Counted from the stretch's first letter, positions 50,856-61,534 are shown. The stretch is DNA of 64,000 nt from Enterobacteriaceae bacterium LSJC7 (GCA_000302695.1 AMFN01000002.1:248001-312000); one strand, 5' to 3'. Translations and numbers: made by a program. Notes: generated from the letters alone by a model not told the origin.

Positions 50856-51767
50856 ATGAATAACCCGCGTCCCGCCAAAAGCGGTTTGCACCCACGCAAC
50901 CGCCATAGCCAGCGCTATGATTTTGCTGCACTTAGCGCCCAGTGCCCGGAGCTTGCCGGTTTTGTGCGTCCGTCACCTGCCGGAGAGCCAACGCTGGATT
51001 TTGCTGACCCGCAGGCGGTAAAGACGCTCAACCAGGCGCTGCTGGCCCATTTTTACGGGGTGGCGCACTGGGATATCCCGGAGGGCTTTCTCTGTCCACC
51101 GGTGCCAGGGCGTGCGGATTATGTCCATCATCTGGCTGACCTGCTGGCGAGTGATAACCACGGCGAGGTGCCGCGTCAGGCGACCATTCTTGATATTGGA
51201 ACGGGTGCGAACTGCATTTATCCGCTGATTGGTCAGCATGAATACGGTTGGCGCTTTACCGGCAGCGAAGTGAATGAACAGGCGCTGCGTGCCGCTGGCA
51301 GCATTGTGGCGGCGAATCCGGGGCTGAGCCAGCGTGTTCGCCTGCGCCGCCAGAAAGACGCGGCGGCCATCTTCAGCGGCATTATTCATAAGAATGAAGT
51401 TTATGATGCCACAATGTGCAATCCGCCGTTTCATGCTTCGGCGCAGGCTGCCGGTGAGGGGAATGCGCGCAAAAGGCGCAACCTCGGCCTTGACGGTGCG
51501 GCACTGAACTTCGGCGGCCAGCACCAGGAACTATGGTGTGAGGGTGGCGAAGTGGAGTTTATTAAGCGGATGATTGCTGAAAGCGTGACGTTTGCCCGCC
51601 AGGTGCGCTGGTTTACCTCGCTGGTGTCGCGCGGTGAAAACCTGCCCACTATTATGCGCGCGCTTCAGGAAGCGGGGGCGGTGCGTGTTGTAAAAACTGA
51701 AATGGCGCAGGGTAATAAGCGCAGCCGCTTTATTGGCTGGAGCTTTATGGCACAGCGCAAGGCCTAA
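50856..51767 (+). CDS. rlmF: 23S rRNA (adenine-1618-N6)-methyltransferase RlmF
   Basis: The ATG at 50856 ([22 protein letters not shown]), with GAGGAGAA before it, gives 303 residues (K-12 308). SAM motif [16 protein letters not shown] (about 110-125) and catalytic CNPPFH for N6-adenine methylation. An in-frame extension to 50745 would run into the divergent gene and is rejected. Followed by an octamer repeat and a terminator. Confidence 0.96.
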   Translation: MNNPRPAKSGLHPRNRHSQRYDFAALSAQCPELAGFVRPSPAGEPTLDFADPQAVKTLNQALLAHFYGVAHWDIPEGFLCPPVPGRADYVHHLADLLASDNHGEVPRQATILDIGTGANCIYPLIGQHEYGWRFTGSEVNEQALRAAGSIVAANPGLSQRVRLRRQKDAAAIFSGIIHKNEVYDATMCNPPFHASAQAAGEGNARKRRNLGLDGAALNFGGQHQELWCEGGEVEFIKRMIAESVTFARQVRWFTSLVSRGENLPTIMRALQEAGAVRVVKTEMAQGNKRSRFIGWSFMAQRKA

Positions 51768-51768
51768 T

Positions 51769-51808
51769 GCTCGTTAGCTCGTTAGCTCGTTAGCTCGTTA
51801 GCTCGTTA
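51769..51808 (+). repeat. (GCTCGTTA)5 octamer repeat
   Basis: Five perfect tandem copies starting one base after the rlmF stop, with a partial sixth (GCCCGT). It lies between the stop codon and the terminator, in the position where K-12 has ybiO. Confidence 0.95.
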
Positions 51809-51828
51809 GCCCGTGGCGCTACCGGCGT

Positions 51829-51856
51829 AAAAAAAAGCCCCTTCATGGGGCTTTTT
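51829..51856. terminator. bidirectional terminator between rlmF and glnQ
   Basis: AAAAGCCCC / GGGGCTTTT with 5-base loop and A/T runs on both sides, 3 bases from the glnQ stop. Confidence 0.93.
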
Positions 51857-51858
51857 AC

Positions 51859-52581
51859 TTATGAAACGTGTTGCAAAAACTCGCGCAGGCGCTGACCTGG
51901 CGGGTTCTGGATAAGTTCACGCGGGTCGCCGTCTTCGGCAATGCGCCCCTTATCAATAAAGATGAGACGAGAGGCCACTTTCTCGGCAAAGCCGATTTCG
52001 TGAGTCACGATAACCATCGTCATCCCTTCTTCGGCCAGGTCCTGCATGACCCGCAGCACCTCATGGCGCAGTTCCGGGTCAAGTGCTGAGGTTGGCTCAT
52101 CAAACAGCATCATTTTCGGCTTCACCGCCAGCGCGCGAGCTATGGCCACACGCTGCTGTTGACCACCGGAAAGCTCAGACGGGTAATGGTTACCCCGCTC
52201 GGCCAGTCCCACTTTAGCCAGCAGGGCTTTGGCCTGCTTTTCGGCCTCGGCTTTTGGCGTTTTGCGCACGCGCATTGGACCAAACATTACGTTTTCCAGC
52301 GCAGTCAGGTGCGGGAACAGGTAAAACTGCTGGAACACCATACCCGCTTCCTGGCGAATCAGGCGCTCATCCACTTTCGGGTCGTTTACCTTCAGGCCAT
52401 CGACCACAAGCTCGCCGCTGGTGATGTCCTCAAGTTTGTTGATGCAGCGCAGCAGCGTGGATTTACCGGAGCCAGATGGACCTATAATGACCACCACTTC
52501 GCCCTGGTTAACGTTCAAATCAATATTGTGCAGCACCTGGGTTTGACCAAAGTGCTTGGAAACGTTTTTAAATTCAATCAC
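51859..52581 (-). CDS. glnQ: glutamine ABC transporter ATPase GlnQ
   Basis: 240 residues. Walker [14 protein letters not shown] (about 34-46), signature [15 protein letters not shown], Walker [13 protein letters not shown], switch VTHEIGFA. Overlaps glnP by 4 bases. Last gene of glnHPQ. Confidence 0.98.
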   Translation of the reverse strand: MIEFKNVSKHFGQTQVLHNIDLNVNQGEVVVIIGPSGSGKSTLLRCINKLEDITSGELVVDGLKVNDPKVDERLIRQEAGMVFQQFYLFPHLTALENVMFGPMRVRKTPKAEAEKQAKALLAKVGLAERGNHYPSELSGGQQQRVAIARALAVKPKMMLFDEPTSALDPELRHEVLRVMQDLAEEGMTMVIVTHEIGFAEKVASRLIFIDKGRIAEDGDPRELIQNPPGQRLREFLQHVS

Positions 52582-53237
52582 AGGATTTTCATCCTTCTTT
52601 CCAGAATGCGAAGCACCACGTTCAGCACCTGCGTGATGATGAGATAAATCACCCCAACGGCGGTCCAGATTTCCAGCGCGCGGAAGTTACCAGCAATAAT
52701 TTCCTGACCGCTGCGGGTCAGTTCGGCAGCACCGATCACGATAAATAACGAGGTGTCCTTGATGCTGATAATCAGCTGGTTACCCAGTGAAGGAAGCATG
52801 CGCCGCAGCGCCAGCGGCATAATCACATAGCGAATGGATTCGCGCCGCGACAGGCCCAGCGCCAGGCCTGCTTCGCTAAACCCTTTATGAATTGACAGCA
52901 CCGAGCCACGGGTGATTTCTGCGATATAGGCGCCAGAGTTAATCATGATAGTGATAACGGCAGCGGTGAAGGTATCTATTCGCAGGTCAGGGAACGCCAT
53001 GGGCAGGGCGAAATAGATATACATCACCTGCACAACAATAGGCGTGCCGCGAATAATTTCAATAAATACGAGGGCGAGGTGATTGGAAATCCAGCCCCCG
53101 TAAGTGCGGGCCAGACCTGCCAGCAGGCCGATGACAATGCCACCTGCAAGGCCAAGTACAGAAATCCACAAGGTCATTTTGGCACCATCCAGCAACGCCG
53201 GAATGGCAGGCCAGATGACGCTCCAGTCAAACTCCAT
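52578..53237 (-). CDS. glnP: glutamine ABC transporter permease GlnP
   Basis: 219 residues, five or so membrane helices, with the HisM-type loop [33 protein letters not shown] that docks on GlnQ. Separated from glnH by an 81-base gap with a hairpin. Confidence 0.98.
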   Translation of the reverse strand: MEFDWSVIWPAIPALLDGAKMTLWISVLGLAGGIVIGLLAGLARTYGGWISNHLALVFIEIIRGTPIVVQVMYIYFALPMAFPDLRIDTFTAAVITIMINSGAYIAEITRGSVLSIHKGFSEAGLALGLSRRESIRYVIMPLALRRMLPSLGNQLIISIKDTSLFIVIGAAELTRSGQEIIAGNFRALEIWTAVGVIYLIITQVLNVVLRILERRMKIL

Positions 53238-53269
53238 AATAGTATCCTGTTACCGTGGTTCAAAAACAG

Positions 53270-53291
53270 CAGGGGCGAAAGGCCGCCCCTG
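53270..53291 (-). terminator. attenuating hairpin between glnH and glnP
   Basis: CAGGGGCG / CGCCCCTG with 6-base loop; minus-strand tail CTGTTTTTG. Such hairpins after a binding-protein gene usually stabilise its message and lower downstream expression. Confidence 0.65.
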
Positions 53292-53318
53292 AGCGTCAGA
53301 GCATATTTTTAGGAGTAA

Positions 53319-54074
<756 letters not shown>

Positions 54075-54117
54075 TTACGTTAATCCACGGGGCGATCCCC
54101 TGCGTAGGCAGTCGCAG

Positions 54118-54136
54118 CATGAAAAAATCATGCCAG
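54118..54136 (-). promoter_or_regulatory. sigma-54 promoter of glnH
   Basis: Minus strand CTGGCATGATTTTTTCATG: the -24 GG (54133-54134) and the -12 TC are 10 bases apart, as in the K-12 glnHp2 promoter recalled (TGGCACGATTTTTTCA). The -12 GC of the consensus is TC in both. Confidence 0.75.
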
Positions 54137-54209
54137 TTTTCTAACTTACTGAATTATCAGACCCTGATTTATGTAGCACTGCACATAAGGCGATGCAAGT
54201 CTGAGTGGG

Positions 54210-54239
54210 TGCACCATGATGGGGCTTATTCGTGGTGCA
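54210..54239 (-). promoter_or_regulatory. NtrC-like sites upstream of glnH
   Basis: TGCACC-N5-GGGGCT (54210-54226) has one perfect half of the NtrC consensus TGCACC-N5-GGTGCA, and a second perfect half GGTGCA is at 54234-54239. Placement about 100 bases upstream of the sigma-54 element suits an enhancer. Confidence 0.6.
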
Positions 54240-54383
54240 TATTTTTCGTCAGAGCGTGACTGTTTTCTTTTAGCGCAGAAAGTGCTGTTTAAACAATCGC
54301 TGACTAACGATTGTGTGAGGTGGGCATAACAATTTATTAACGTAAGGCGGGGGGATTGAAGCGCGTGCGCACCATTGTGGTGC

Positions 54384-54410
54384 TTGCCCCTTTCCTCAGG
54401 AAAGGGGCAA
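54384..54410. terminator. hairpin after dps
   Basis: Perfect 12-bp stem TTGCCCCTTTCC / GGAAAGGGGCAA with 3-base loop just past the dps stop. No T run on the dps strand beyond the stem. Confidence 0.65.
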
Positions 54411-54420
54411 GAGTAAAAAT

Positions 54421-54954
<534 letters not shown>

Positions 54955-54970
54955 TTAATACAACGCCAAT

Positions 54971-55045
54971 AAGTATAGCACCGGTTTTTAAGCCTGCAGG
55001 TGAGATAATGCCTATTGGTCAAATAGCGAAGATGGAATAGGCATT
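54971..55045 (-). promoter_or_regulatory. dps promoter with OxyR-like upstream region
   Basis: Minus strand CTATACTT (54971-54978) equals the K-12 dps -10, as recalled. Upstream, a 10-bp inverted repeat AATGCCTATT / AATAGGCATT (55007-55016 / 55036-55045) flanks CTAT-N7-ATAG elements of OxyR type. sigma-S and OxyR control is known for K-12 dps; here it is inferred. Confidence 0.65.
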
Positions 55046-55168
55046 TTCTAATTGATAAGAAAATCAATTTATTAGTGCGTTTTTTGCACGGTCTGAAAAG
55101 AGATGAATTAATAAAGAGGGATCATTCTTATTTTTGAATGTTAATTATTTGTGTCTATTTTAAGTTTA

Positions 55169-55187
55169 AACGGCCATTATGGCCGTT
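55169..55187 (-). terminator. hairpin after rhtA
   Basis: AACGGCC / GGCCGTT with 5-base loop 7 bases past the rhtA stop; minus-strand tail TAAACTTAAAA is only weakly T-rich. Confidence 0.5.
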
Positions 55188-55194
55188 ATACGTA

Positions 55195-56082
55195 TTAATT
55201 AATATCAACGCGCTCTATGTGTGCTTCCCGCCGAAGCGTCAGCGTGGAACCGACGGACGCCGCGATGATGGAAACCAGCCCCAGCGTTTGCGTAAACGTG
55301 AGTAGTTCGCCAAGAAAAATCATGCCCGAGAGCGCCCCCATTGCCGGTTCAATGCTCATCAGCGTGCCAAAGGTGCGTGTTGGCAAACGGGTGAGCGCAA
55401 CCATTTCCAGCGAGTAGGGCAGTGCGGTGGAAAGGACCGCAATGGCTAACCCCAGCGGCAGCAGCGACCAGTGCCACAGCGCCTCACCCGCCTGAAACGC
55501 ACCCAGCGGAACGAAAATCACGGCAGCAATAACTGAACCCAGTGCGACGGTGGCCGGTCCGTGCTCGGCCCCGGCGCGTTGCCCGGCCAGAATATAGACC
55601 GCCCAGCAGGCACCTGCGGCCAGCGCCCAGGCTGCACCCACAGGATCAATGCTTTCCATGCCCTGTCCCAGCGGTAGCAGCAGCCACAACCCCAGTATTG
55701 CCAGCACCACCCAGATAAGATCAACCGGACGCCGTGATGAAAACAGGGCGACAGCAAGCGGGCCGGTAAATTCCAGCGCGACGGCAATGCCCAGTGGCAC
55801 GGTGCGTAAAGAGAGATAGAAAAAGTAGTTCATGCCCCCCAGCGCCAGCCCATAGAACAGTAAAGGCAGGCGCTGCTCACGCGCAAAGCGCAAGCGCCAG
55901 GGCTTAAATACCGCCACCAGAATAAGCGTACCGAGCAACAGGCGCAGTGCAGTAACGCCCGGCGCGCCAACCAGTGGGAACAGGGTTTTTGCCAGAGAGG
56001 CACCGCTTTGAATTGAGGCCATCGCAATGAGAAGAAGTGCTACCGGCAGCCAGACCGGCATTTTTCGTGACAACGTGGGCAT
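55195..56082 (-). CDS. rhtA: threonine/homoserine exporter RhtA
   Basis: 295 residues, same as K-12. Ten membrane helices of the DMT/EamA family with GPLAVALFSSRRPVD, LAAGACWAVYILAGQRAGAEHGPATVALGS and ALPYSLEMVALTRLPTRTFGTLMS. Exports threonine and homoserine. Confidence 0.96.
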   Translation of the reverse strand: MPTLSRKMPVWLPVALLLIAMASIQSGASLAKTLFPLVGAPGVTALRLLLGTLILVAVFKPWRLRFAREQRLPLLFYGLALGGMNYFFYLSLRTVPLGIAVALEFTGPLAVALFSSRRPVDLIWVVLAILGLWLLLPLGQGMESIDPVGAAWALAAGACWAVYILAGQRAGAEHGPATVALGSVIAAVIFVPLGAFQAGEALWHWSLLPLGLAIAVLSTALPYSLEMVALTRLPTRTFGTLMSIEPAMGALSGMIFLGELLTFTQTLGLVSIIAASVGSTLTLRREAHIERVDIN

Positions 56083-56439
56083 ACTGCATCCTGTCAGTTT
56101 TTGTCAGATAAAGAAGAGAGCGAGTCCGTAAGTGTACGGGTAAATACACCTGCCTGGTTGGGAATTCTGTGTAACAGGCAGGAAGCGCATGAAATTTAAT
56201 CAGGCAAGAAGTTCCCTGATGACTATAATTTTAAGAAAATTCTGGATGGCAGGGGGCGGCAGAAGGGACCATACTTGCGTTCCACCCAGAAATTCCTCAT
56301 CGAATTAAAGGGATATGACAGAATGGAAACGTTCTGTTACAGGAAGGCTCCTTTAGACAACGTAAATCCCGAAGAGTTTCGTAAAATAATTTGATATATT
56401 GAAATCTTAGGACTTACTTGAAGCACATTTGAGGTGGTT
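56083..56439. other. rhtA-ompX divergent intergenic region
   Basis: 357 bases without a gene. Contains an 8-bp inverted repeat CCTGCCTG / CAGGCAGG (56149-56156 / 56175-56182), a TATAAT at 56224-56229 without a clear -35, and a small inverted repeat ACAGAA / TTCTGT near 56320. The ompX ribosome site context (CACATTTGAGGTGGTTATG) is the one targeted by the small RNA CyaR in K-12. Confidence 0.6.
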
Positions 56440-56955
56440 ATGAAAAAAATTGCATGTCTTTCAGCACTGGCTTGTGTTCTGGCCGTATCCGCAGGTTCTG
56501 CTTTTGCAGGTGACGTTACCGTTTCTGGCGGCTACGCACAGGGCGATATGCAGGGCGTAATTAACAAAGCTAACGGCTTCAACCTGAAGTACCGTTACGA
56601 GTTCGATAACAGCCCGGTTGGCGTTATCGGCTCTTTCACCTACATCGAAAAAGACGATACCCGCAGTGATGGTATCTACAACAAAGGCCAGTACTACGGT
56701 CTGACCGCTGGTCCGGCTGTTCGTCTGGCTGACTGGGTGAGCCTGTACGGTGTTGTTGGTGTTGGCTATGGTAAATTCCAGAACACTGCTGACTACCGTT
56801 TCAACGAAAACACCAGCGATTATGGTTTCTCTTACGGTGCCGGTGTTCAGTTCAACCCGATTCGTGACGTTGCTCTGGACTTCTCTTATGAGCAGAGCCG
56901 CATCCGTAGCGTTGACGTTGGCACCTGGGTTGCAGGCGTTGGCTACCGCTTCTAA
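56440..56955 (+). CDS. ompX: outer-membrane protein OmpX
   Basis: The ATG at 56440, with GAGGT before it, gives 171 residues. Signal peptide MKKIACLSALACVLAVSAGSAFA, then an eight-stranded barrel ending in the outer-membrane signature GVGYRF. Codon use is strongly biased, as expected for an abundant protein. Possible small-RNA control at the ribosome site as in K-12. Confidence 0.97.
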   Translation: MKKIACLSALACVLAVSAGSAFAGDVTVSGGYAQGDMQGVINKANGFNLKYRYEFDNSPVGVIGSFTYIEKDDTRSDGIYNKGQYYGLTAGPAVRLADWVSLYGVVGVGYGKFQNTADYRFNENTSDYGFSYGAGVQFNPIRDVALDFSYEQSRIRSVDVGTWVAGVGYRF

Positions 56956-56976
56956 TTCTCCTTACGGAGAAAGAAA

Positions 56977-57003
56977 AAATCCGCCTTCGGGCGGATTTTT
57001 TTT
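56977..57003 (+). terminator. ompX terminator
   Basis: AAATCCGCC / GGCGGATTT with TTCG tetraloop and eight T. Confidence 0.95.
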
Positions 57004-57069
57004 ATTCTGTTTTGGGCTAATGGAAAGAAGCCAACGTGAAAGTGTGCCGGAAACAGGCACAAAAGCGTT

Positions 57070-57195
57070 TTAGCGCACAGTGTTATTGTTTTTGGTTTTG
57101 GTGTTCATCAGGTCGCACAGCATATTCAACAACTGCAGGCGCACCTTCAGGGGAGATTGTGTAAACACGCGCAAGCACCTCTTCACTTCATTCAT
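57070..57195 (-). CDS. mntS: MntS, small manganese-response protein
   Basis: A 41-residue protein MNEVKRCLRVFTQSPLKVRL... with GGAGG before the ATG. It shares MNE-KRC-RVF--SP-KVRL and the LCDxxN segment with K-12 MntS (42 residues), and sits divergent from mntR as in K-12. MntS raises intracellular Mn2+, probably by inhibiting the exporter MntP, and is repressed by MntR. Two MntR-type boxes straddle its likely -10. Confidence 0.9.
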   Translation of the reverse strand: MNEVKRCLRVFTQSPLKVRLQLLNMLCDLMNTKTKNNNTVR

Positions 57196-57258
57196 TGTGA
57201 CCTCCTCATACCCTATTCATCGGCAAATCCGTTCACCGACTGACTACATCACATACAG

Positions 57259-57295
57259 ATATAGCACAGGCTATATTATATGGCTAGTGCTATAT
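57259..57295 (-). promoter_or_regulatory. tandem MntR boxes at the mntS promoter
   Basis: Box 1 ATATAGCACAGGCTATAT (57259-57276, perfect palindrome) and box 2 ATATGGCTAGTGCTATAT (57278-57295, one mismatch) start 19 bases apart, nearly two helical turns. A minus-strand TATAAT (57275-57280), the likely mntS -10, overlaps both. Confidence 0.82.
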
Positions 57296-57317
57296 CACAG
57301 GCTTTTGCGTTTATTTT

Positions 57318-57345
57318 TTGTGCCAGGACAGGCATGGTTTACAAT
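57318..57345 (+). promoter_or_regulatory. possible mntR promoter
   Basis: TTGTGC (57318-57323) and TACAAT (57340-57345) with 16-base spacing, 41 bases before the mntR start and downstream of both MntR boxes. Confidence 0.5.
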
Positions 57346-57385
57346 AGAGCTGATTTTTCAAACCTAACGGTTCCAGGAGAAGTGA

Positions 57386-57847
57386 ATGAGTCCTCACGCA
57401 GGTAAGCCAGGCAGTTCAAAAAAGACGAAATTGTTAAACGTGGAAGAGCACGTTGAAGGGTTCCGTCAGGTGCGTGAGGCCCACCGCCGTGAGTTGATTG
57501 ATGACTATGTGGAATTAATTGACGACTTAATTCGGGACGTTGGTGAGGCGCGCCAGGTAGATATGGCGGCGCGGCTGGGGGTTTCGCAGCCGACAGTAGC
57601 GAAAATGCTTAAGCGGCTGGCAAGTGTGGGGCTGATAGAGCAAATCCCGTGGCGCGGTGTGTTTCTGACGCCGGAAGGCGAGAAGCTGGCACGTGAGAGC
57701 CGTGAGCGCCATGAAATCGTTGAGCACTTCCTGCTGGCGCTGGGGATAAGCCCCGACATTGCCCGGCGTGACGCCGAAGGCATGGAGCATCACGTCAGCG
57801 TTGAAACGCTGGAGGCATTTCGCAAATTCTGCGAAACGCGCGGGTAA
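57386..57847 (+). CDS. mntR: manganese-responsive regulator MntR
   Basis: 153 residues (K-12 155), DtxR/MntR family. Winged helix [39 protein letters not shown] and metal/dimer region [32 protein letters not shown]. With Mn2+ it represses mntS and the Mn importers. AGGAGAA before the ATG. K-12 has ybiR after it, absent here. Confidence 0.97.
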   Translation: MSPHAGKPGSSKKTKLLNVEEHVEGFRQVREAHRRELIDDYVELIDDLIRDVGEARQVDMAARLGVSQPTVAKMLKRLASVGLIEQIPWRGVFLTPEGEKLARESRERHEIVEHFLLALGISPDIARRDAEGMEHHVSVETLEAFRKFCETRG

Positions 57848-57882
57848 ATCCCCGGACTTCTGTGTTGTGATATTCAGCCAAC

Positions 57883-57909
57883 AAAAAGCCCGCATTCAGC
57901 GGGCTTTTT
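57883..57909. terminator. bidirectional terminator between mntR and ldtB
   Basis: AAAAAGCCCGC / GCGGGCTTTTT with 5-base loop. Confidence 0.95.
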
Positions 57910-57924
57910 CATTATGCCTGTATC

Positions 57925-58839
57925 TTAGTTCAGACGAACCGGCATCCCGGAGCGGCTTTCTATCGACTGCTCCAGCACATTCTGGTCGACGTCCGACTGG
58001 GTCGTTACCGCTTTCACACCTTTGGTCAGCGTAATCGGCACGATTTCATGACCGTTAATCTGCGCTTCAGTCGTTGAGAGCGGGTTGTGCACCTCAATAT
58101 AACGGCTGCCGTCCGGCTCTGTGGTCGCTTTGACTGGCTCATCAATGAACTGCACGCGAGTACCGACCGGCACCTGTTCAAACAGGAATTTAATGTCTTC
58201 GTTACGCAGACGCACACAGCCGTGGCTCACGCGCAGGCCGATACCGAAGTTGGCGTTAGTCCCGTGAATAGCGTACAGGCGACCGATATACAGTGCGTAA
58301 AGACCCATCGGGTTATCCGGTCCGGCAGGCACAACCGCAGGCAGCGGCTCGCCGCGCGCAGCATATTCCGCATGCATTTTTGCCGTTGGTGTCCAGGTTG
58401 GGTTGGCACGCTTGCGTTCCACTTTGGTGGTCCAGCTAATTGGCGTATCGCGACCCAGCTCACCAATGCCGATAGGCAGCACGATAACGGTGTTGGTGCC
58501 TTTCGGGTAGTAATACAAACGCATTTCGGCGCTGTTAATGACAATCCCTTCATGCACCGTATCCGGCAGGATCAGCTGTTGTGGGATATTGAGAATGGTG
58601 CCCGCTTTTGGCAGATACGGGTCAACGCCCGGGTTTGCCTCCAGCATGTTGGAAAGGCCCATCTGGTATTGCGCTGCAAAATATTCCAGAGGCTGCTTAC
58701 TGTCCGCAGGGACGGTAATAACCTGATTCTGACCGACCAGACGGCTACCGTCTGTGGGCAGCGGATAGGTCACAGCGGACGCGGTTTTACAAAAACCGAT
58801 GGCGGTGAAAGCTGCCAGTAAAAGCGTGCGTAATTTCAT
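57925..58839 (-). CDS. ldtB: L,D-transpeptidase LdtB (attaches Braun lipoprotein)
   Basis: 304 residues with signal peptide ([22 protein letters not shown]). LysM-like segment at about 40-87, then YkuD domain with H192 ([11 protein letters not shown]) and catalytic C208 in SHGCVRL. Links Lpp to the meso-diaminopimelate of peptidoglycan in the periplasm. K-12 LdtB (YbiS) has 306 residues. Confidence 0.97.
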   Translation of the reverse strand: MKLRTLLLAAFTAIGFCKTASAVTYPLPTDGSRLVGQNQVITVPADSKQPLEYFAAQYQMGLSNMLEANPGVDPYLPKAGTILNIPQQLILPDTVHEGIVINSAEMRLYYYPKGTNTVIVLPIGIGELGRDTPISWTTKVERKRANPTWTPTAKMHAEYAARGEPLPAVVPAGPDNPMGLYALYIGRLYAIHGTNANFGIGLRVSHGCVRLRNEDIKFLFEQVPVGTRVQFIDEPVKATTEPDGSRYIEVHNPLSTTEAQINGHEIVPITLTKGVKAVTTQSDVDQNVLEQSIESRSGMPVRLN

Positions 58840-59075
58840 AGTTATGTCGTTATGTCGCGTAAATGTTATATGCCATTCAGGCCGAGTGGTTTGATAACCG
58901 GTGCCAGTGCCGGGTGCGCATTATATGTGCATTCATGGCAACAGTGAATTCGGATGTGTATGAAATCTGACTTTTTCATATGTGTTTATTTTAGACGCTA
59001 TTTTACCCAGGCGACCTCAGGGCGCACTTATGGCATAATTAGACGTTTATCACATTCTAGATTCGGGGCAGAGCC

Positions 59076-60668
59076 TTGTTAGTATCCAGTAACGTAACCA
59101 TGCAGTTTGGCAGTAAGCCGCTGTTTGAAAACATCTCCGTGAAGTTTGGCGGTGGCAATCGCTATGGTCTGATTGGCGCCAACGGCAGCGGCAAATCCAC
59201 CTTTATGAAAATTCTGGGCGGCGACCTGGAGCCGACGCTCGGTAACGTATCGCTTGATCCGAATGAACGCATCGGTAAGCTGCGCCAGGATCAGTTCGCT
59301 TTTGAGCAGTATTCCGTGCTGGACACTGTCATTATGGGCCATGCCGAGCTGTGGGAGGTCAAGCAGGAGCGCGACCGTATCTATGCGTTAGCGGAGATGA
59401 GCGAGGAAGACGGCTACAAGGTTGCCGATCTGGAAGTGAAATACGGTGAGATGGACGGCTATTCCGCCGAATCCCGCGCCGGTGAACTGCTGCTCGGTGT
59501 GGGCATTCCGCTGGAGCAGCACTATGGCCCAATGAGCGAAGTGGCACCGGGCTGGAAGCTGCGTGTGCTGCTGGCTCAGGCGCTGTTCTCAAACCCGGAT
59601 ATTCTGCTGCTCGACGAACCGACCAACAACCTGGATATTGACACTATCCGCTGGCTGGAGCAGGTGCTGAACGAGCGTAACAGCACCATGATAATCATCT
59701 CCCATGACCGTCACTTCCTGAACATGGTGTGTACGCATATGGCGGATCTGGATTACGGTGAGCTGCGCGTCTATCCGGGTAACTACGACGAATACATGAC
59801 CGCCGCAACGCAGGCGCGTGAGCGCCTGCTGGCCGATAACGCCAAGAAAAAGGCGCAGATTGCCGAGTTGCAGTCTTTTGTTAGCCGCTTTAGCGCCAAC
59901 GCGTCTAAATCACGCCAGGCAACCTCACGCGCGCGCCAGATTGATAAAATCAAGCTCGACGAAGTGAAGGCCTCCAGCCGCCAGAACCCGTTCATCCGCT
60001 TTGAGCAGGATAAAAAGCTGTTCCGTAATGCGCTCGAAGTTGAAGCGCTCACCAAAGGCTTTGACGACGGTCCGCTGTTTAAAAACTTCGGTATGCTGCT
60101 GGAAGTGGGGGAGAAGCTGGCGGTGCTGGGGACTAACGGCGTGGGTAAATCGACCTTCCTCAAAACGCTGGTGGGTGAACTGATGCCGGACAACGGCACG
60201 GTGAAATGGTCCGAAAACGCGCGTATTGGCTATTACGCACAGGATCACGCCGCAGATTTTGAAAACGACCTGACGGTGTTCGACTGGATGAGCCAGTGGA
60301 AGCAGGAGGGCGACGACGAACAGGCGGTGCGCAGCATTCTGGGGCGTCTGCTGTTCAGCCAGGACGATATCAAGAAGCCGGCGAAAGTGCTGTCGGGTGG
60401 CGAGAAGGGGCGCATGCTGTTTGGCAAGCTGATGATGGAGCGTCCGAATGTGCTGATTATGGATGAGCCGACCAACCACCTGGATATGGAATCCATCGAA
60501 TCGCTGAATATGGCGCTGGAGATGTATCAGGGCACGCTGATTTTTGTCTCACACGACCGTGAGTTTGTTAGCTCGCTGGCGACCCGCGTCATTGAAATCA
60601 CGCCAAGCCGCGTGGTGGACTTTGGCGGCGGCTACGAAGATTACCTACGCAGCAAAGGTATCGAGTAA
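59076..60668 (+). CDS. ybiT: ABC-F ATPase YbiT
   Basis: 530 residues, same as K-12, from a TTG start ([17 protein letters not shown], read MLVSS...). Two ABC domains without membrane segments: [12 protein letters not shown] / [14 protein letters not shown], linker helices (about 240-300), then [12 protein letters not shown] / [11 protein letters not shown] / [18 protein letters not shown] proteins act on the ribosome E site; the exact role of YbiT is still being defined. Confidence 0.96.
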   Translation: MLVSSNVTMQFGSKPLFENISVKFGGGNRYGLIGANGSGKSTFMKILGGDLEPTLGNVSLDPNERIGKLRQDQFAFEQYSVLDTVIMGHAELWEVKQERDRIYALAEMSEEDGYKVADLEVKYGEMDGYSAESRAGELLLGVGIPLEQHYGPMSEVAPGWKLRVLLAQALFSNPDILLLDEPTNNLDIDTIRWLEQVLNERNSTMIIISHDRHFLNMVCTHMADLDYGELRVYPGNYDEYMTAATQARERLLADNAKKKAQIAELQSFVSRFSANASKSRQATSRARQIDKIKLDEVKASSRQNPFIRFEQDKKLFRNALEVEALTKGFDDGPLFKNFGMLLEVGEKLAVLGTNGVGKSTFLKTLVGELMPDNGTVKWSENARIGYYAQDHAADFENDLTVFDWMSQWKQEGDDEQAVRSILGRLLFSQDDIKKPAKVLSGGEKGRMLFGKLMMERPNVLIMDEPTNHLDMESIESLNMALEMYQGTLIFVSHDREFVSSLATRVIEITPSRVVDFGGGYEDYLRSKGIE

Positions 60669-60676
60669 GTATCTTG

Positions 60677-60705
60677 TGCGCCCCTGTCGGGGCGCATTAT
60701 TTTTT
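60677..60705 (+). terminator. ybiT terminator
   Basis: TGCGCCCC / GGGGCGCA with 4-base loop, then TTATTTTTT. Confidence 0.9.
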
Positions 60706-60733
60706 CTGGCTTCTGGCTTCTGGCTTCTGGCTT
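60706..60733 (+). repeat. (CTGGCTT)4 heptamer repeat
   Basis: Four perfect tandem copies directly after the ybiT terminator. The unit is the minus-strand unit of the large repeat (CTGGCT) plus one T. Located at the ybiT-moeB junction, where K-12 has ybiU to fsaA. Confidence 0.92.
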
Positions 60734-60769
60734 CTCTTTTTTAGCCAGTGGTACTCACCCGGCGAAACA

Positions 60770-61534
60770 TCACCCCGCATCACCATCCCCGCATACCTCA
60801 CAGTGCGGATTGCGCGCAAGCTTCATCTCCCGGAATTGCCCGCGCATGGCGTCCATCATCAGGATCCTGCCGCTAATCGGCGTGCCGTAACCGGCCAGCA
60901 CTTTAATCGCCTCCAGCGCCTGCACAGAGCCAATTGCGCCTACCAGCGGTGACATCACGCCCGCTTCCACGCAGGTCAGCGCGTTGTCGCCAAAAAGCCG
61001 GCTCAGGCAGCGGTAGCAGGGCTCACCAGGCTGGTAGGTAAAGACCGACACCTGGCCTTCCATACGAATGGCGGCCCCCGATACCAGCGGAGTCTTAGCG
61101 GCGAAGCAGGCACGATTAAGCTGATTGCGGATCTCTACATTATCGGTGCAATCGAGCACCAAATCGTGGCGCGCTACGGTGGCGGCAAGCTCGCTTTCTT
61201 CCAGCAGGCGGCCAAGGGTTTGCAGTTGCACGTGCGGATTAATGGCGGTGAGCGCGTCGCGCGCGGAATCGACCTTCAGGCGGCCTATATCAGCATCGTG
61301 ATGCAGCGTCTGGCGTTGCAGGTTAGAGAGCGCCACGGTATCAAAATCCAGCAGCGTCATGGCTCCCACGCCTGCCGCAGTCAGATATTGCGCCGCCGCG
61401 CAGCCCAGCCCACCGAGGCCGACCACCAGCACCGTGGAGCCTTTGAGCCGCTCCTGGCCGTCGAAGTCAAAATCGCGCAGGATTATCTGGCGGTTATAGC
61501 GCAGCATCTCCTCATCGCTTAGCTCCAGCGCCAT
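60770..61534 (-). CDS. moeB: molybdopterin-synthase adenylyltransferase MoeB
   Basis: E1-like enzyme that adenylylates the C-terminus of MoaD. The ATG at 61534 (MALELSDEEMLRYNRQIILRDFDFDGQ) gives 254 residues and lies one base after the moeA stop. Rossmann motif VLVVGLGGLGCAAAQYL, zinc CxxC pairs in CYRCLSRLF and CEVCGDG. Translationally linked to moeA. Confidence 0.96.
   Translation of the reverse strand: MALELSDEEMLRYNRQIILRDFDFDGQERLKGSTVLVVGLGGLGCAAAQYLTAAGVGAMTLLDFDTVALSNLQRQTLHHDADIGRLKVDSARDALTAINPHVQLQTLGRLLEESELAATVARHDLVLDCTDNVEIRNQLNRACFAAKTPLVSGAAIRMEGQVSVFTYQPGEPCYRCLSRLFGDNALTCVEAGVMSPLVGAIGSVQALEAIKVLAGYGTPISGRILMMDAMRGQFREMKLARNPHCEVCGDGDAG

Noticed and set aside
57080-57367. 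95-residue plus-strand reading frame
   Set aside because: No ribosome site; it is antisense to mntS and runs through the MntR boxes and the mntR promoter.
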